A stretch of 64,000 bases of DNA from Phytophthora colocasiae (taxonomy: Eukaryota; Oomycota; Peronosporomycetes; Peronosporales; Peronosporaceae): the NCBI GenBank assembly GCA_018806915.1, contig JAGKQI010000097.1, positions 434,001 through 498,000 of the forward strand, read 5' to 3'. Shown here piece after piece: positions 10,899-21,356 of this stretch. The notes below the pieces were generated by a model. It had not been told where the DNA came from. It saw nothing but the letters and a program-made list of their open reading frames with translations, and made no database searches. The number at the start of each line of letters is the position of its first letter. Position 1 is the stretch's first letter. Both the position numbers and the translations under genes were made by a program.

Positions 10899-11479
10899 TT
10901 GTGCCAACGGCAATTGAGCGCAATGTGGACCGCTGTGTTTGGACAATGTGTTTGGTCAGCGACCCCACCTGTCATCCATTGGTGCAGGAATTGAGACAGG
11001 ATGAAGAACAATGCTTTACAAGGTTAAAGAAGGCCGGTATTGTATTTGAAGATGGCGGCTATGTGAAGTTTACATCTCCCTTAGCTGAGAGATACTACTA
11101 CAAGTGGCTGTTTCCTGGTCGTGGAAATGCAAATCCTACATCATTGTTTGAGCTGGTCCGGAAGGCGATTGGAAGTATGTCTGCTTCTGTACTAAAACAA
11201 TCCGAATACGACTTTCCGAAAGAAGCTGTTTTCCAGCATCAGTTTATGGCTGCTCTTGCGCTTCACACGACGAGCACGTGTTGCATATGCCCCGAACTAT
11301 CGAGAGTGTTTCCTGCGTCACCCTGTCAACGCAGCCAGCGCATCGATGGAGCGATTGACTTCTATTTGAATGGAAGTCTTCGGTGGGGAATCGAATTACT
11401 CGTCAATGGTGACAGGATCGGCAAGCATATGTCTCGATTCGCTCCAGAAGGCGTTGATCTTACCTACATCTTCTCTTAG
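10899..11479 (+). pseudogene. Crinkler (CRN)-like C-terminal domain fragment
   Basis: The open frame of about 192 codons has no ATG at its start; its first codon is GTG. It contains blocks I recognise from C-terminal domains of oomycete Crinkler proteins: SPLAERYYYKWLFPGRG, FPKEAVFQHQFMAALA, CICPELSRVFP and IDFYLNGSLRWGIELLVNG followed by GKHMSRFAPEG. The D-x(n)-E-L-L arrangement in the last blocks resembles a PD-(D/E)xK nuclease-like core described for some CRN domains. The N-terminal LFLAK-type targeting region is absent and the C-terminus is cut short after APEG, so this is a fragment. Assignment rests on motif memory, not a search. Confidence 0.6.
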
Positions 11480-11600
11480 TAAACCTTGATGTCGATAGGA
11501 CAAGTATAGCTTCTCGCTCCCTCTCAGCCTGGTAAGCGCGCACACTAGAAGAAAAATGGTGTTGAAAGCATCATCAAGGTGGTTTTGAGCGCAGTCGCGC
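11465..11600. repeat. Segment duplicated in inverted orientation near 33310-33450
   Basis: The tail of the Crinkler-like fragment and the following bases match the reverse complement of 33310-33450 (shared words include GTCGATAGGACAAGTA and GGTAAGCGCGCACACTA). The stretch 11600-11870 shows no supported gene. Confidence 0.65.
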
Positions 11601-11867
11601 TTGAGAGACGCACAATTCAACGGAAGACCGTCTTTCGTCGTGCACGTGCTTTTTTTGCGTACAGGCTTGAGCAACCTCGTTTAGTATGATAGTTTTGCAC
11701 AGAGCACAGAAGCTTTCTCTGCCCAAATCCGACTGCGGGTTACGTGTCTGCCTAAACCTCCTTGCCGCTTCGTCGCTTGTAGACCAGACTTTGTCAATGA
11801 CACGAAGGCAAGATCATCCATCGGGTTGAGCTTCTCCTCTGGAAGACCTGAAAGGGCTCGTGCGTGG

Positions 11868-12175
11868 ACAGAGTCCAAAACAACAAATATGAATGGGAGA
11901 ACTCGATCTTGTCGTTAATCAGTTTTACTGCGTACTAAATGGCTCTGCTTGGTTGGATGTTGTCTGGATTTCAATGCGGTTTATGCCACAGGCCATGGAG
12001 AGCTGGTTCAAACGCAGGCACCATTGTATTCGTGCGAGGCTTGGACACTAGTACGACAGCAAAGGGTAAGACATGTTCCGCACCCCCAACTCTGACGATG
12101 TGTTCGGTTCACGGATGTGCTCTAGCCTTCGGAGTCTCGCACAAGTAGCCGGGACCTCTAGGTCAGTGCACGGTA
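11868..12175 (-). pseudogene. Unknown family copy 2, 3' part (within a direct duplication)
   Basis: Bases 11868-12175 match 33461-33750 in direct orientation. The gene is on the minus strand: the frame reads VLPFAVVLVSKP and ends in LWHKPH with a stop at 11971-11973, aligned with the VLPIGDLLVF...LWNH end of copy 1. Upstream of the VLP block the frame is shifted (LRRLEHIREP in place of VRLERFDRHP), so this is a pseudogene. The 5' part lies at 12966-13300, separated by an insertion. Confidence 0.55.
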
Positions 12176-12965
12176 GGCGGGTAAGGATCGATTCCGAGTA
12201 CTTTTCGTCATATTTCAGAGTACAGGTCAAATTGGCAGTTCATGAGACGGCACAAATGGATCGGTTATTTCCTGTCTCATCCCATAGTTTCCAGTCTTAT
12301 ATTATTTCCTTTCTAATCCAATACTTTCCTGTCTCATCTCAGGTTGTTTTCTGTCGTATCCCATAGGTTGTTTTCTTTGATCATGCCTTTAGTTACCGTG
12401 CAATTGAAGAAGAAGTGAAAGCAACACCAACCGACAGCATAACCAAGACCATGGATCAGACGACAGGAATGATCTTGTTCCTATACGGCTTCCCCGTGAG
12501 GGTGGGGTGCGCATGGCAAGAGACGCAAACGTCGCACTTACTCGGTAGTTTCAGTTCACAAGACCAAGATTGAAGCTCTACGTGAGCTCGAGGCCTTGGA
12601 TGAGAGCGTGTGGTTTGTTTATAAGTGTGTATTTCACGTCGACTGCGACCATCTTGTGCGAATTGTTGAAATTGACGGCGAGTGGCAACTACAACAGTCT
12701 GGTGAACATGGATCGGAAGAAGACGCGATGAGTACACTTATTGGTGTTGGTCCCATTGCATGCAGGCGCCATCTCCGTAAGAAACACAAAGGTGACGACA
12801 ATCTATACTCAAAAGTGCCTTCAAAAAACCAGTTAAAAAACTTGAGAACATGGAAGGTATGAAATTCTACTTGCTTGTTGTTAGGAACTGAACCACAGAT
12901 TAATGGATTTTAGGTGGATGGGAGATCAAAAATCCTGCTGCAATTCACGAATTTTCCACGGTAGG
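12172..12965 (+). mobile_element. Insertion carrying a Mutator-like (MULE) zinc-finger fragment
   Basis: Copy 2 of the unknown family is interrupted here compared with copy 4. The inserted stretch is flanked by CACGGTAGGC on both sides (near 12168 and 12956), a length compatible with the 9-base target duplications of Mutator elements. Inside, 12596-12862 encodes CVFHVDCDHLVRIVEIDGEW, GEHGSEED and a basic tail. This resembles the FLYWCH/WRKY-type finger at the N-terminus of MULE transposases. The catalytic domain is missing and no clear terminal inverted repeats were seen. Confidence 0.45.
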
Positions 12966-13300
12966 CACGTCGTACCTATTGGATCCACTGCCCCAACGTG
13001 GGCGTAGTCAAGTATTGCCCTTTAAACGCTTCACGAGTAAGAGGCTGCGGAAGCGCAAAAGGGGGGTCTGGAACGACGGCGCCTCCACCTTGAGCTTCAG
13101 CGTTGATTGCACCCACGAATTCGTTTACATACCATACATATAGGTATCTCCACCCGAACACCACCGGGGGTCGTCATTTTCGAACACGATGAGGGCCATA
13201 ATCTCATCGTACAATTGGTCCTCGTGATTGCCGCGAAGTACGTCTCTCAGACGCACTTGCCCCGGGGAGGCAGAAGATTCAGTAACTGACCGACAGATCG
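12966..13300 (-). pseudogene. Unknown family copy 2, 5' part
   Basis: The minus strand encodes PGQVRLRDVLRGNHEDQLYDEIMAL (two adjoining blocks) near 13260-13190. After a frame change it continues as FVGAINAEAQGGGAVVPDPP and LPQPLTREAFK at 12976-13120. These align with the LKDVLRDNGEDHLHDKI, FVDAIRDAY and PEPLTRDSFKRAIL blocks of copy 1. The lysine-rich N-terminus is not preserved. The gene is broken by a frameshift and by the 12172-12965 insertion. Confidence 0.5.
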
Positions 13301-13380
13301 TCTTCTTCGCGTGTGTTACGTTCGACCACAGCCGTAATAGCGACTGCAATACTGCAACAAATAATAATACAATTAACGTT

Positions 13381-14164
13381 AGTGTGCGCACTATACACGT
13401 CAACGTAGATTGGTGTACATGTATATGTAGGAATGCGTAGTATTCACGTATACTAAAATTTATCAACATGTAGATTGCACACAAAGCTATATCCGCCGGA
13501 GGCCATTTTGAGCCATGATAAGATGCTGAAGGTAAACTCTTCTGAAAGCACCTCATGGGAATCTGTCATTCTGCCATTCTGCTCCTGCTTCACAAGATTC
13601 GTTTTCCTCAAGACTCTTGCTCTCTCACGATGGTACGGACTAACGCATGATGAGCTCAGCGCCGCCTGTAGATCCACTCTGCTTCCTACCTGTCCAAGCT
13701 GGACGCTAAGAACGGCAAATGTCGTGTGTGCGGTAATAAGGTCCCTTGGACCCGGGATCGAGTCACCTCCCACAAGACATCGAGAAACTGTATTGGTCAA
13801 AGTGATGATGAAGCAATTCTGTTTCGCAGACTAAAACAAATGAAGGCAAACGCGAAAGTTGCGGTGACCGTCGGGATTAAGCGATCAGCAGAGTCTATCT
13901 CACTTCCGGAAGGCCAACATCCTGCAGTCGAAAGAGAGGCACTGCGTCTGCAGCTACATGCTTTGTGGATAGTGTTACAGTCACCAAGAGACCGAGCATA
14001 TACCTGCAGGTGGTCATGAAGACGACGAGAACGACAACACAGTTGAATGCTGGCTAGAAAATTTACCAGGTTTTGTGTCCATGTAGACTAACAGTATACC
14101 ACCAGTGTACCAACGTAGTATCGATGTGTACTAAATTCTTCCAACGTGTAAATTGCGCACACTA
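13381..14164 (+). mobile_element. Fragment with BED-type zinc finger between direct repeats
   Basis: Two related stretches of about 47 bases (13437-13483 and 14115-14162) lie in direct orientation. A third, inverted similarity (AGTGTGCGCA near 13381) matches the right end. Between them one frame encodes KCRVCGNKVPWTRDRVTSHK followed by basic residues (about 13690-14019). The C-x2-C...H...C pattern is that of a BED or related finger found in hAT-type transposases. No target duplication was found, so the element class is unresolved. Confidence 0.35.
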
Positions 14165-15169
14165 AATACAATCAATGTATTGCCACACGATCTACTACCT
14201 CCGAAGCAACCACTTCTCAGTCGCGTGCACCCTCTCCCTCGCTTGACGTGTCGACAAGAGTGTTTGCATTCCACACCCCAATGTTAGCACGTAGAAAGGT
14301 TAGCACCTCAAAATTGGCATCGTCCAGCCGTCCTCTCAGAGGGGTTAGAATCAGCTTGGTCTGTGAGAACAGACGCTCGCACGCGTTACTTGTCGGCAGC
14401 AGTGCATCGTAGACCACCGACGACCGCCCAGTCCTGCGCGCTGCTGAGCCTTCCTGCAGAACCGTCGTAGCAAAGTCTGGAGCGCGGTCCCTCTTGCATT
14501 TGTCGCCAGCGACAAGCGGTCGATCCGTTGCAAATTAGCTACTGCCTTTGCTTCGGCGACCGTGAGTGGGATACCATTAGCGACCTTGACTGCTGCAGTC
14601 TCAAAAGTGGGTGAGTGCACAATTTTGGCGTTCAGGGCAAGATGGGAAGCCAAAATTTGGGTACTTCTCCAGGATCGAGTTGAAAAGTAGGCGGGTGTCA
14701 GCCATTGTAGTCTCTTTATCCTGCAGTTTCTTGCAGACGCTGTTGAACACTCCCAGGTCCTCCTTGAGCGCCATGAGTTTTCGGTTTTCAGAAGCGGAAG
14801 GAAGGAGGTCTTCCACGGTTTTAACCTTCCGAATCGCCATGAATCTTGAGGTAGCGAGAGACCATCTCGCAACTGGACGACCAGCGAGTTGCATTTCTCT
14901 TGATCGGACAAACGTCCGTGAACTTTGCAAGCTCTGCGCTGTTGTTTGGGTGCCGCAGCACCATAAGTGCATTCACCTGGTCCGGCCCCGCCTCATACTG
15001 CTGCAAAAAAACTTCCACAGCCAGGTTGAGGCGGTGGTTGGCGCACCCGACCAAGGGAAGCGCCAGTTTGTTGGCAATTGCGCGATTGGTCGCGTAGTTG
15101 TCGCTAGTGTTGTTAATTACCGTGGTATTACCTCCTAATAACTACCACGTGGGAATTTGGCAGGTATTA

Positions 15170-16058
15170 GGGCCGTTCCGAACCCGGGTCGAATCGGCGC
15201 TCAGGTCGCGTGGTTTAGGGGTTTCCGGTGAAGTCACTTGGGGTCGCGACCCGCGCGTTCCGAACGCGGATCGGATCGCCGGTGCAAATTCGCTTTGCAG
15301 CTTTGCAAGGAAACCAGCTCGCTTACGAGATGGCTTCAGCAACGAGCTCTAAGTGGACAGTGTCAGCCGCGCTGCTCGCCAAGCGCAAGGAGCCTATTGT
15401 GCCTCCCGTCTCGGACGTATATGCGGACTGGAGCCTACCTCAGCTCCGTCTCGAGTGCACTTCTCGCAAGCTAAATGTGAAGAAGAACACCAACAAAACC
15501 GATCGTGTGAAGCTCCTAGCAGCGTATGACGAGAACAAGGACGGAGTGGCTCTTCTGGTGCAGCGGCAACGCAGCAGGTCGAGGCAAGCGAATGAGGAAG
15601 AAGATCGTCGCACGAGGAACTGCATGTTCCGACTCCGCAATGTGCTGTTCTCCGACCGCTTCTTCCAGAGCTTCTCGAATGAGTGCACGTCCATCCGGTA
15701 GCACTGCTTGAACTGTCCTTCGAGTAGCAGCGTCTGCTTGTGCAGGCTCCAGTTCAAGCGCTTGCGAGGCACACAGCTAGACACCTCCCAGGCAGCAGAT
15801 GCGCTGCAGTCACGGAGTGCCACAAGCATCTTGCGGCGCCGCTGTCGCGCTTTGTAGGCCTTGCTCATCCACTGCGGTACGTCCATTGCTAGTTCATTCA
15901 ATGTTTTTTATTGGCAAAGTGCCCGCGATCCCGCTCGGGTCGCGATCCCAACCTCGGAGCTCGACGTTTACTAATCACGCGTGTATCCCGACCACTCGCC
16001 CCTTCGCCAGCCAATCCGAGCGCACGATTCGGGAGCCGAGCCGGGTTCGGAACGGCCC
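15170..16058. mobile_element. Short PIF/Harbinger-type element with TTA duplications
   Basis: This 889-base element has perfect 18-base terminal inverted repeats (GGGCCGTTCCGAACCCGG) and TTA on each side (15167-15169, 16059-16061), the PIF/Harbinger hallmark. It carries two overlapping frames on opposite strands. On the plus strand, 15330-15701 contains a SAP-like stretch (WSLPQLRLECTSRKLNVKKN). On the minus strand, 15440-15901 looks like the N-terminus of a Harbinger transposase (RKRLNWSLHKQTLLLEGQF, YRMDVHSFEKLW). The catalytic DDE region is absent, so it is non-autonomous. Confidence 0.75.
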
Positions 16059-16263
16059 TTACTGAACGGTAATAGGCCCAGGTGTATTGTAAAATTTGCA
16101 TTTGGGTCGCCAATTATCACATTCTGATGTGAACTTCAACGATGTCGTAAGCTAATATTCCTTGTCACACCACTATTACACAAAAGGTAATCCCACTACT
16201 AACGTGGTATGGAGAGGTAATTCTGGCGAAGTGGTATTCCCTCGGTATTGATTTCATCCAATA

Positions 16264-16746
16264 CAGATGAGGGCGTGGTTAGTGAACACCTGATATGTAC
16301 TAAGTCTCAGGTGGAATTAGCCTATCAGAGAGCCATAAAATCTGGAGGAGTGGTCAACGTAATGTATTTAGATATTCATTGACACTAATCGGAGGCTAGA
16401 ATGTCACTGATCTGGGTTTGGTCTGGCGTGCTTCCAGCAGGCACCGTCGACTTGGCAGGGGCCTTCTGTAAGTCAAACTGCTGCCATGCCCATTCCCCCA
16501 GTTCCCTTAGGGTCCATAGTGGTTCTTGACCATTGCTGAGCCTTGGTTAGGCGGATGCGCTGTGCTTGAACCTCCTTCCGCATGGCCAATTTCAAATTTC
16601 CCGCCGAGGGTTATTCAAACGCCAGCGTACCCCTTTAGTGGTACCTAACAATGTCAGTGGTCCTGAATGCGACCTCATCTATAACATTCTGATGCCATTG
16701 GATGGGTTATAATTTGATGCCCGTTCACTAACCACGCCCTCATCTG
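16264..16746. mobile_element. Small TIR element with TA flanks
   Basis: Perfect 24-base terminal inverted repeats, starting CAGATGAGGGCGTGG (16264-16287 and 16723-16746), are flanked by TA on both sides (16262-16263, 16747-16748). The 483-base length, CAG ends and TA flanks suggest a Tc1/mariner-type MITE. No coding sequence is seen inside. Confidence 0.6.
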
Positions 16747-17102
16747 TACTAGTTGTCCCCAACAACGAACAAAACCATGTCGAGCGTCTTGTTGTAGAGG
16801 TCCAACACGCGCTTGAAGTGTTCAATGTGCACGTCCGCTGTCTAGGACCCATCAACGACCAGGGAAATCGACAGCAGTCGCTGACGGAAGGCTTCACCGT
16901 GCATATAGACGCAAAACAAAACACAAAGCGACATAATGCGTAGAGCCGTGTGTCCACCCATCGAAAATGACGCCAAATGAGTCGCCCATTTCTTGCTCGA
17001 GCATCAGGCCGATTTTAACTGCGACCAAGTGCATCTTCGCATTCAGAGTTTTCGAGCTCGTAGGCCGCAGACGCGACATCTCGCAAGTGAGCGGCTCGTC
17101 AA

Positions 17103-18610
17103 TGTCGCGAAGTCGGTGAAATTTTGGTCGCGGAGCAGGGGCGTATAGTGAACCCTAGTTATACGACTATTGAAAAGTGTTTTTCAGACCCGTACAACGA
17201 TAGGTTGACGTGCGGTATCCTGGTGGGTTCGTTGTCATCAGAAATATGACCATCGCCGGAGTCTAAGAATGTATTGTGAAGAGAAGTTGGGGTTCCCTTG
17301 GAGTCTGGTGTCGGAATTCAGGAAATCCTTCCAGGAGCGTTCGGGAGTCGGAATCTCTGGAAACCAAGTTGGTTTCCAGGAAGTCGGCGGTCGAAAGAGA
17401 TTAATATAGAGAAAAGTCTGAAATCGGTGTCTGAATATCACAAATCCAGAACCGAGATGCCTGACTTTCAGAGATAAACAACCAATATACAGAGTTCATG
17501 AATATACAAATATATATAGCCGTTCTTATTCTTTCTAGGTCCTTGAACGGTGAGCTAATACTCCAGGTCAACTAGGGACTTGTTACCAGACATCTGGTCT
17601 GTCTGGTATCCCTTTACGTTCACGCACCACCCTCTATATTAGAGGGAAAATATAAACCAATACAATCGGCTATATACTATCTGAAAATGATTGTTTAGTT
17701 TTCAGAGCCTGTCCAAACGAGCAATTGAAATAAGCTACCGCTAGAGACAAAACAAACGACACAACTAGGATATGGAATAGGCGGGTCCTTTCAGGTCTCT
17801 ACGTTACCTGATCTCCACCTAAGGGGATTGAATGGGTGGAGATCACACGACGTACGTCGTCGACGCAGTGGCTTGAATACCTCTCAAGCGGACTTGTGCA
17901 GTAGCAAGCAAATTGAACTCTGTTTATCGTTTATCTTTCTCATAACTATCATATATCTCTGGTAACTCTCTTCTTCTTGTCGTCTTTGGCGTCCTTCATG
18001 CAGTCCGTCTTCGTATCTCTTCGTAGCTCAGGTACTCTTGGACTTTGTATGTATCAGGTATCTTGACTTGGTCTCAGTATGCAGTGAATGCAGCAGATCT
18101 TGATGGGTTGATAGGTAGATACGTCATTACGGGGGATGTGCAGGTCAGTCATCACTGAATGCATGACTTGAACTTGGGTTCACTTGGCTTCAGTATGGTC
18201 TTGGATCTTCGTTGATTTCAGAGTCTGGTATCCTGGTTTTCAGAGTCTGAAGTCACTTGGTTTTCAGACATCAATCGTCGCGCTGGACGATAATGGGATG
18301 AGGTCTCTCAGAGATACGTTCTTCCGAGAGACTTTCCGCCAGATATTAGGCACTCATAGTCGGGGAAAGTCCGGCGACCAGACAGAGTGTATTTGACCTT
18401 CAGAGTTGTGCACACTCTGAAGTACACTTCTGGTCCTTTGGCCCCCTTTACAGTCAGGCGAAGGTTTATCGACAATCTTCCACAGATGTCGCACGGGTGC
18501 GGCCGCGTCCTAAACCCCTCTCTCTCGTAACCCATAATAAAACAAGTTGCATCGTAACATAATATCAACCTGTTGCTCGAAAATCGGAAATAGCATCATG
18601 TCATCAACCT
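17103..18610. other. Unassigned insertion splitting hAT-1
   Basis: The hAT-1 frame is lost after NLPLCEVDD near 18610 and resumes at PLTCEMSRLRP near 17100. The intervening 1.5 kb has no convincing ORF. It is rich in repeated words such as TTTCAGAGTCTG and GGTATC. No terminal repeats or LTR pair were identified; a solo LTR is possible but unproven. Confidence 0.35.
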
Positions 18611-19252
18611 CACAGAGAGGAAGGTTGCGGACAACAATCCAGCGTAGCCAGCGGTACAAGTGGTTCACAGCCTCCGAAACGAAGCCAAACGACTCCATTG
18701 TGCCGTCCTCCGCGAGGCGGGATGCAGCCATCTCAGTCAAGTAGTCGGAGTGCTTGGTGTCCAAGTGCGAGAGTAGATTCGAGTAGCCCGTGGCGGGGGC
18801 CTGCTTGCGACTTCCCTTGCAGATCTTGCAGGTGTAGCGATATTTGGCTCCCTCTTCAAAGAAGAAGGCACAGATGTCGGCGCTCGTAGGCATCGTGGAG
18901 TTACAGGAGCGAATGTTGTTGCTTGTAGTGGGTTCTTGGAGCAAGCAAATAGCAGAATGAGCTTGGAAAAGAGCTTAAATCGAAGTTACAGGACGATTGA
19001 GAATGGTTGGCGCTGGTGGACATCAACGTTTTACTTTGTTTCTTTATGAACGAATTATTTCGTCTGTTAGGACGTGGTCGGGGAATGCTCGTCTCGGATT
19101 TAGATCGGCTTCAACGATAAGACGACACCATATCTGCAATTTAATTGGATAGTAGGAAACTCGATCGGCTTCCTCGATCGGCTCAAAATCACGAGTAAAC
19201 CACCAGTCTCAGCTCGTAGTCGATCGTCTCAGGAGCCACAGATCAGCAAATT

Positions 19253-20440
19253 GGATGGCGCTAGACAAGTGCGTCACGGTGGCGGCCTGTGCCGCGATAG
19301 GAGCCGCTGCTATGACTGGAGTTGCTGCGGCTCACGCGGCTGTTAGTTCTGTTCGCAACGAGAAGGAAAGTATTTTCACGCTGACGGCGCTAGAGGTCGC
19401 CTCGATGCTTTCAAACCCTGCGTAAAAAAAAAGATGTCTGGTTCCGCACGAATCTCAGGTGTGGACAAGCTGTTTTTGTGCGTCTCTGTGCTGTCCTGCG
19501 CCGAGAGCTGGCGGAGTACGACCTGGATCGCTAAGTCGAGGAGCACGCGTTTGAAGAGAAAGTTGCGTGCTTGTTATTTTTCCTAGGCTCGCAAGATGGA
19601 TATAGAGAAACGTCTGTGACTTTCGCAATATCAAAGTCATGGGCCGTGGATTTAATTGACCTGTTCATTAAGTCTCTGAGAAGATCTCTACGCAAGTATG
19701 TCCATTTTCCTCGATGCGAAGAGGAGTGGCGTCGAATCAAGAATGAATTTCAAGCAAAGGGCGGGATTCTAGGTGTTGTCGGTGCTATGGATGGGTCGCT
19801 CGTCGAGATTACACGTCCAGATGACTTTGAGGAATACTACTGCCGCAAGATGTTCCCTGCTTTAAACATGCAAGCTGTAGTAGATGACAAGATGTGCTTT
19901 ATTAGCGTTGAGGTTCGCCCCGGATCGTGGTCCGACCAAAAGACGTGGCTTGCTTCCGCAATTGGCTCTAATACAATCCAATATTTACCTGTAGGAACGC
20001 ACTTTGTTTGGGACGCTGGGTATGCAATTTGCCCAGCAATTATGAAACCATTTCACGAGAATGATGGCGCAGGGCTGACACGTAAGTAGCTTCGTTACAA
20101 CTATTTGCATTCGAGACCCCGAATGGCGGTAGAGTGTGTGTTCGGGCTTTGGAAAGGTCGCTTCAGGATAATGAACTGTTGTCTGAACACGAAGAGCGTC
20201 GAGAAAGCTGTGGACATTGTCGCCTCGACAATGGTGTTGCATAATATGCTGCTGGACGTTAAAGATGACACAATAGTTGAAGATGATGATGTCGAACAGG
20301 ACGGCGAAACAACCGGAGGGGGCGATGACAGCACGGATTTCGTTAACTTTGCTGATATGACGGCAACTTTTCTTAGAGACATTGGTGCAAGCAAGCGTGA
20401 TTCGCTTGTGTATTTTACTGAAGCTTTTGAGCGACTTTAA
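19253..20440 (+). pseudogene. Harbinger DDE transposase
   Basis: This encodes a DDE_Tnp_4-type transposase, which cuts and pastes the element. The catalytic residues are visible in GAMDGSLVEI (first Asp), PGSWSDQKTW (second Asp) and MAVECVFGLWKGRFRI (Glu). The core frame runs from 19571. The upstream N-terminal portion (possible ATG at 19253) is broken. An in-frame TAG at 20087-20089, between LTRK and LRYNYLHSRPRM, splits the protein just before the last catalytic block. It could be a sense-codon mutation or, since GTAAGT overlaps it, part of an intron; I favour a nonsense mutation because the flanking residues read as family sequence. Confidence 0.8.
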
Positions 20441-20447
20441 ATTCTAG

Positions 20448-21356
20448 CTATATTGATGCATTGTGTCGGATTACATCCAACAGTTCTCGGATATTCTCGT
20501 TCTGCACCTTAAGCCGCTCGCTCTGGGCCTGAATTTGTAGCAGAAGCTGTGTGTTATGAGAATTAGCAAGCTCAGTTTGCTGCCGAAACACTTCTGTTTG
20601 CTGTTGCACCGCAGTAGCAAGTCCCCCCACCGCTTTGTGCTGCTGCGAGTACCTTGCCTAAAGCTTCCAAGCCTTCGCAAAAGCCCTTCGCAACTGCACT
20701 CAGGCCTGCCTCCACGCAGTCACCTTGGGTGCGCTTGACACGCTTGGTTGAAGGCTCGCTTGTGGCGGAAATTGTGCGCTGTGCCCTGGCTCCTGTAGGA
20801 GTAGACGGTGGTGATGCATCAGAGACGCCGGATGCAACAATGGTGTCGGGGTCCTGTGTGCTTAGTTGCGGCCGGTTGTTCATTCCTGTTGCTCCCCCCC
20901 CCCCCAATAATCCTTCATCGTTGAGCAGTGTTTTGGGCGACGGAGAGGACCACCATTTCCAGTGAGGCCCTCATCCGACCGAGCTGATGCCCATTTCAGC
21001 TCCATGTTTTTCATTTGCACGTATTAATGGTCCAACAGTTAGTGTGTATGCAGCAGATTAATTTTCACTGAACACGTTCTTTACCTTAGCCTGACACTGT
21101 TGGTCTGTGAACACTTTGCCTTGGGTAACCGACAGCGTAGATGCTAGCACTGACCACGCAAACTTGATGCGCTTTGTATCTTTCGTGTTCTTGAAGCGAG
21201 CAGATCCTTGTAGCGAAGGCGGAAGAGTTCTTCGACATCTGCGTCGTTACAACTGGCCGTCGACTTTGCCGTGGTAGCTACCCCTTGGCTTGCGCCTGCT
21301 GAGGGAGCTCTGGTGGGTGCTAGTCCTCCCGGCACAGCTGCGTCACTGTCACTCAT
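20448..21356 (-). pseudogene. Harbinger-associated Myb/SANT-like gene
   Basis: This is the second gene of the Harbinger element, transcribed towards the transposase. It starts MSDSDAAVPGG at 21356. A Myb/SANT-like helix set follows (EELFRLRYKDLL, IKFAWSVLASTL, FTDQQCQAK), interrupted by a frame change near 21200. A GTAAAG donor near 21084 probably opens a short intron. The 3' frame (20448-20907) is Ser/Thr-rich, with a basic TKRVKRT patch and a Gln-rich coiled-coil end. Such proteins help the transposase bind the element ends. A run of ten C residues near 20900 may disturb the frame. Confidence 0.6.

Larger units (their letters stand above)
15103..16749. mobile_element. Composite insertion inside hAT-1, flanked by TAGTTGTC
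   Basis: The hAT-1 coding sequence is interrupted between GDN and YATNRA. The same 8 bases, TAGTTGTC, occur at 15095-15102 and 16750-16757, consistent with an 8-base target duplication. The insertion contains two shorter TIR elements (15170-16058 and 16264-16746). The remaining 700 bases show short GGTATTACC-like repeats but no gene. Which element created the 8-base duplication is unclear because the outer ends are not inverted repeats. Confidence 0.5.
14217..18893 (-). pseudogene. hAT-1 transposase, fragmented by nested insertions
   Basis: Pieces of one hAT transposase lie in order on the minus strand. A BED finger (YTCKICKGS, GYSNLLSHLDTKH) sits at 18893-18610, where the start is taken at MPTSADICAFF. 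The block GDSFGVIFDGWTHGSTHYVAL and a FKRVLDLYNKTLDMVLFVVGD block lie at about 17100-16760. Next come ATNRAIANKLALPLVGCANHRLN at about 15094-15000 and the RWSSSCEMVSRYL region. The C-terminal dimerisation domain (TSNACERLFSQTKLILTPLRGRL) is at 14217-14417. Insertions separate the pieces and frameshifts occur within them, so it is inactive. Terminal repeats were not located. Confidence 0.75.

Noticed and set aside
11939..12148. Plus-strand ORF MALLGWMLSG, also at 33535-33846
   Set aside because: Both are antisense to the 3' part of unknown-family copies 2 and 4, where the minus-strand reading aligns with copies 1 and 3.
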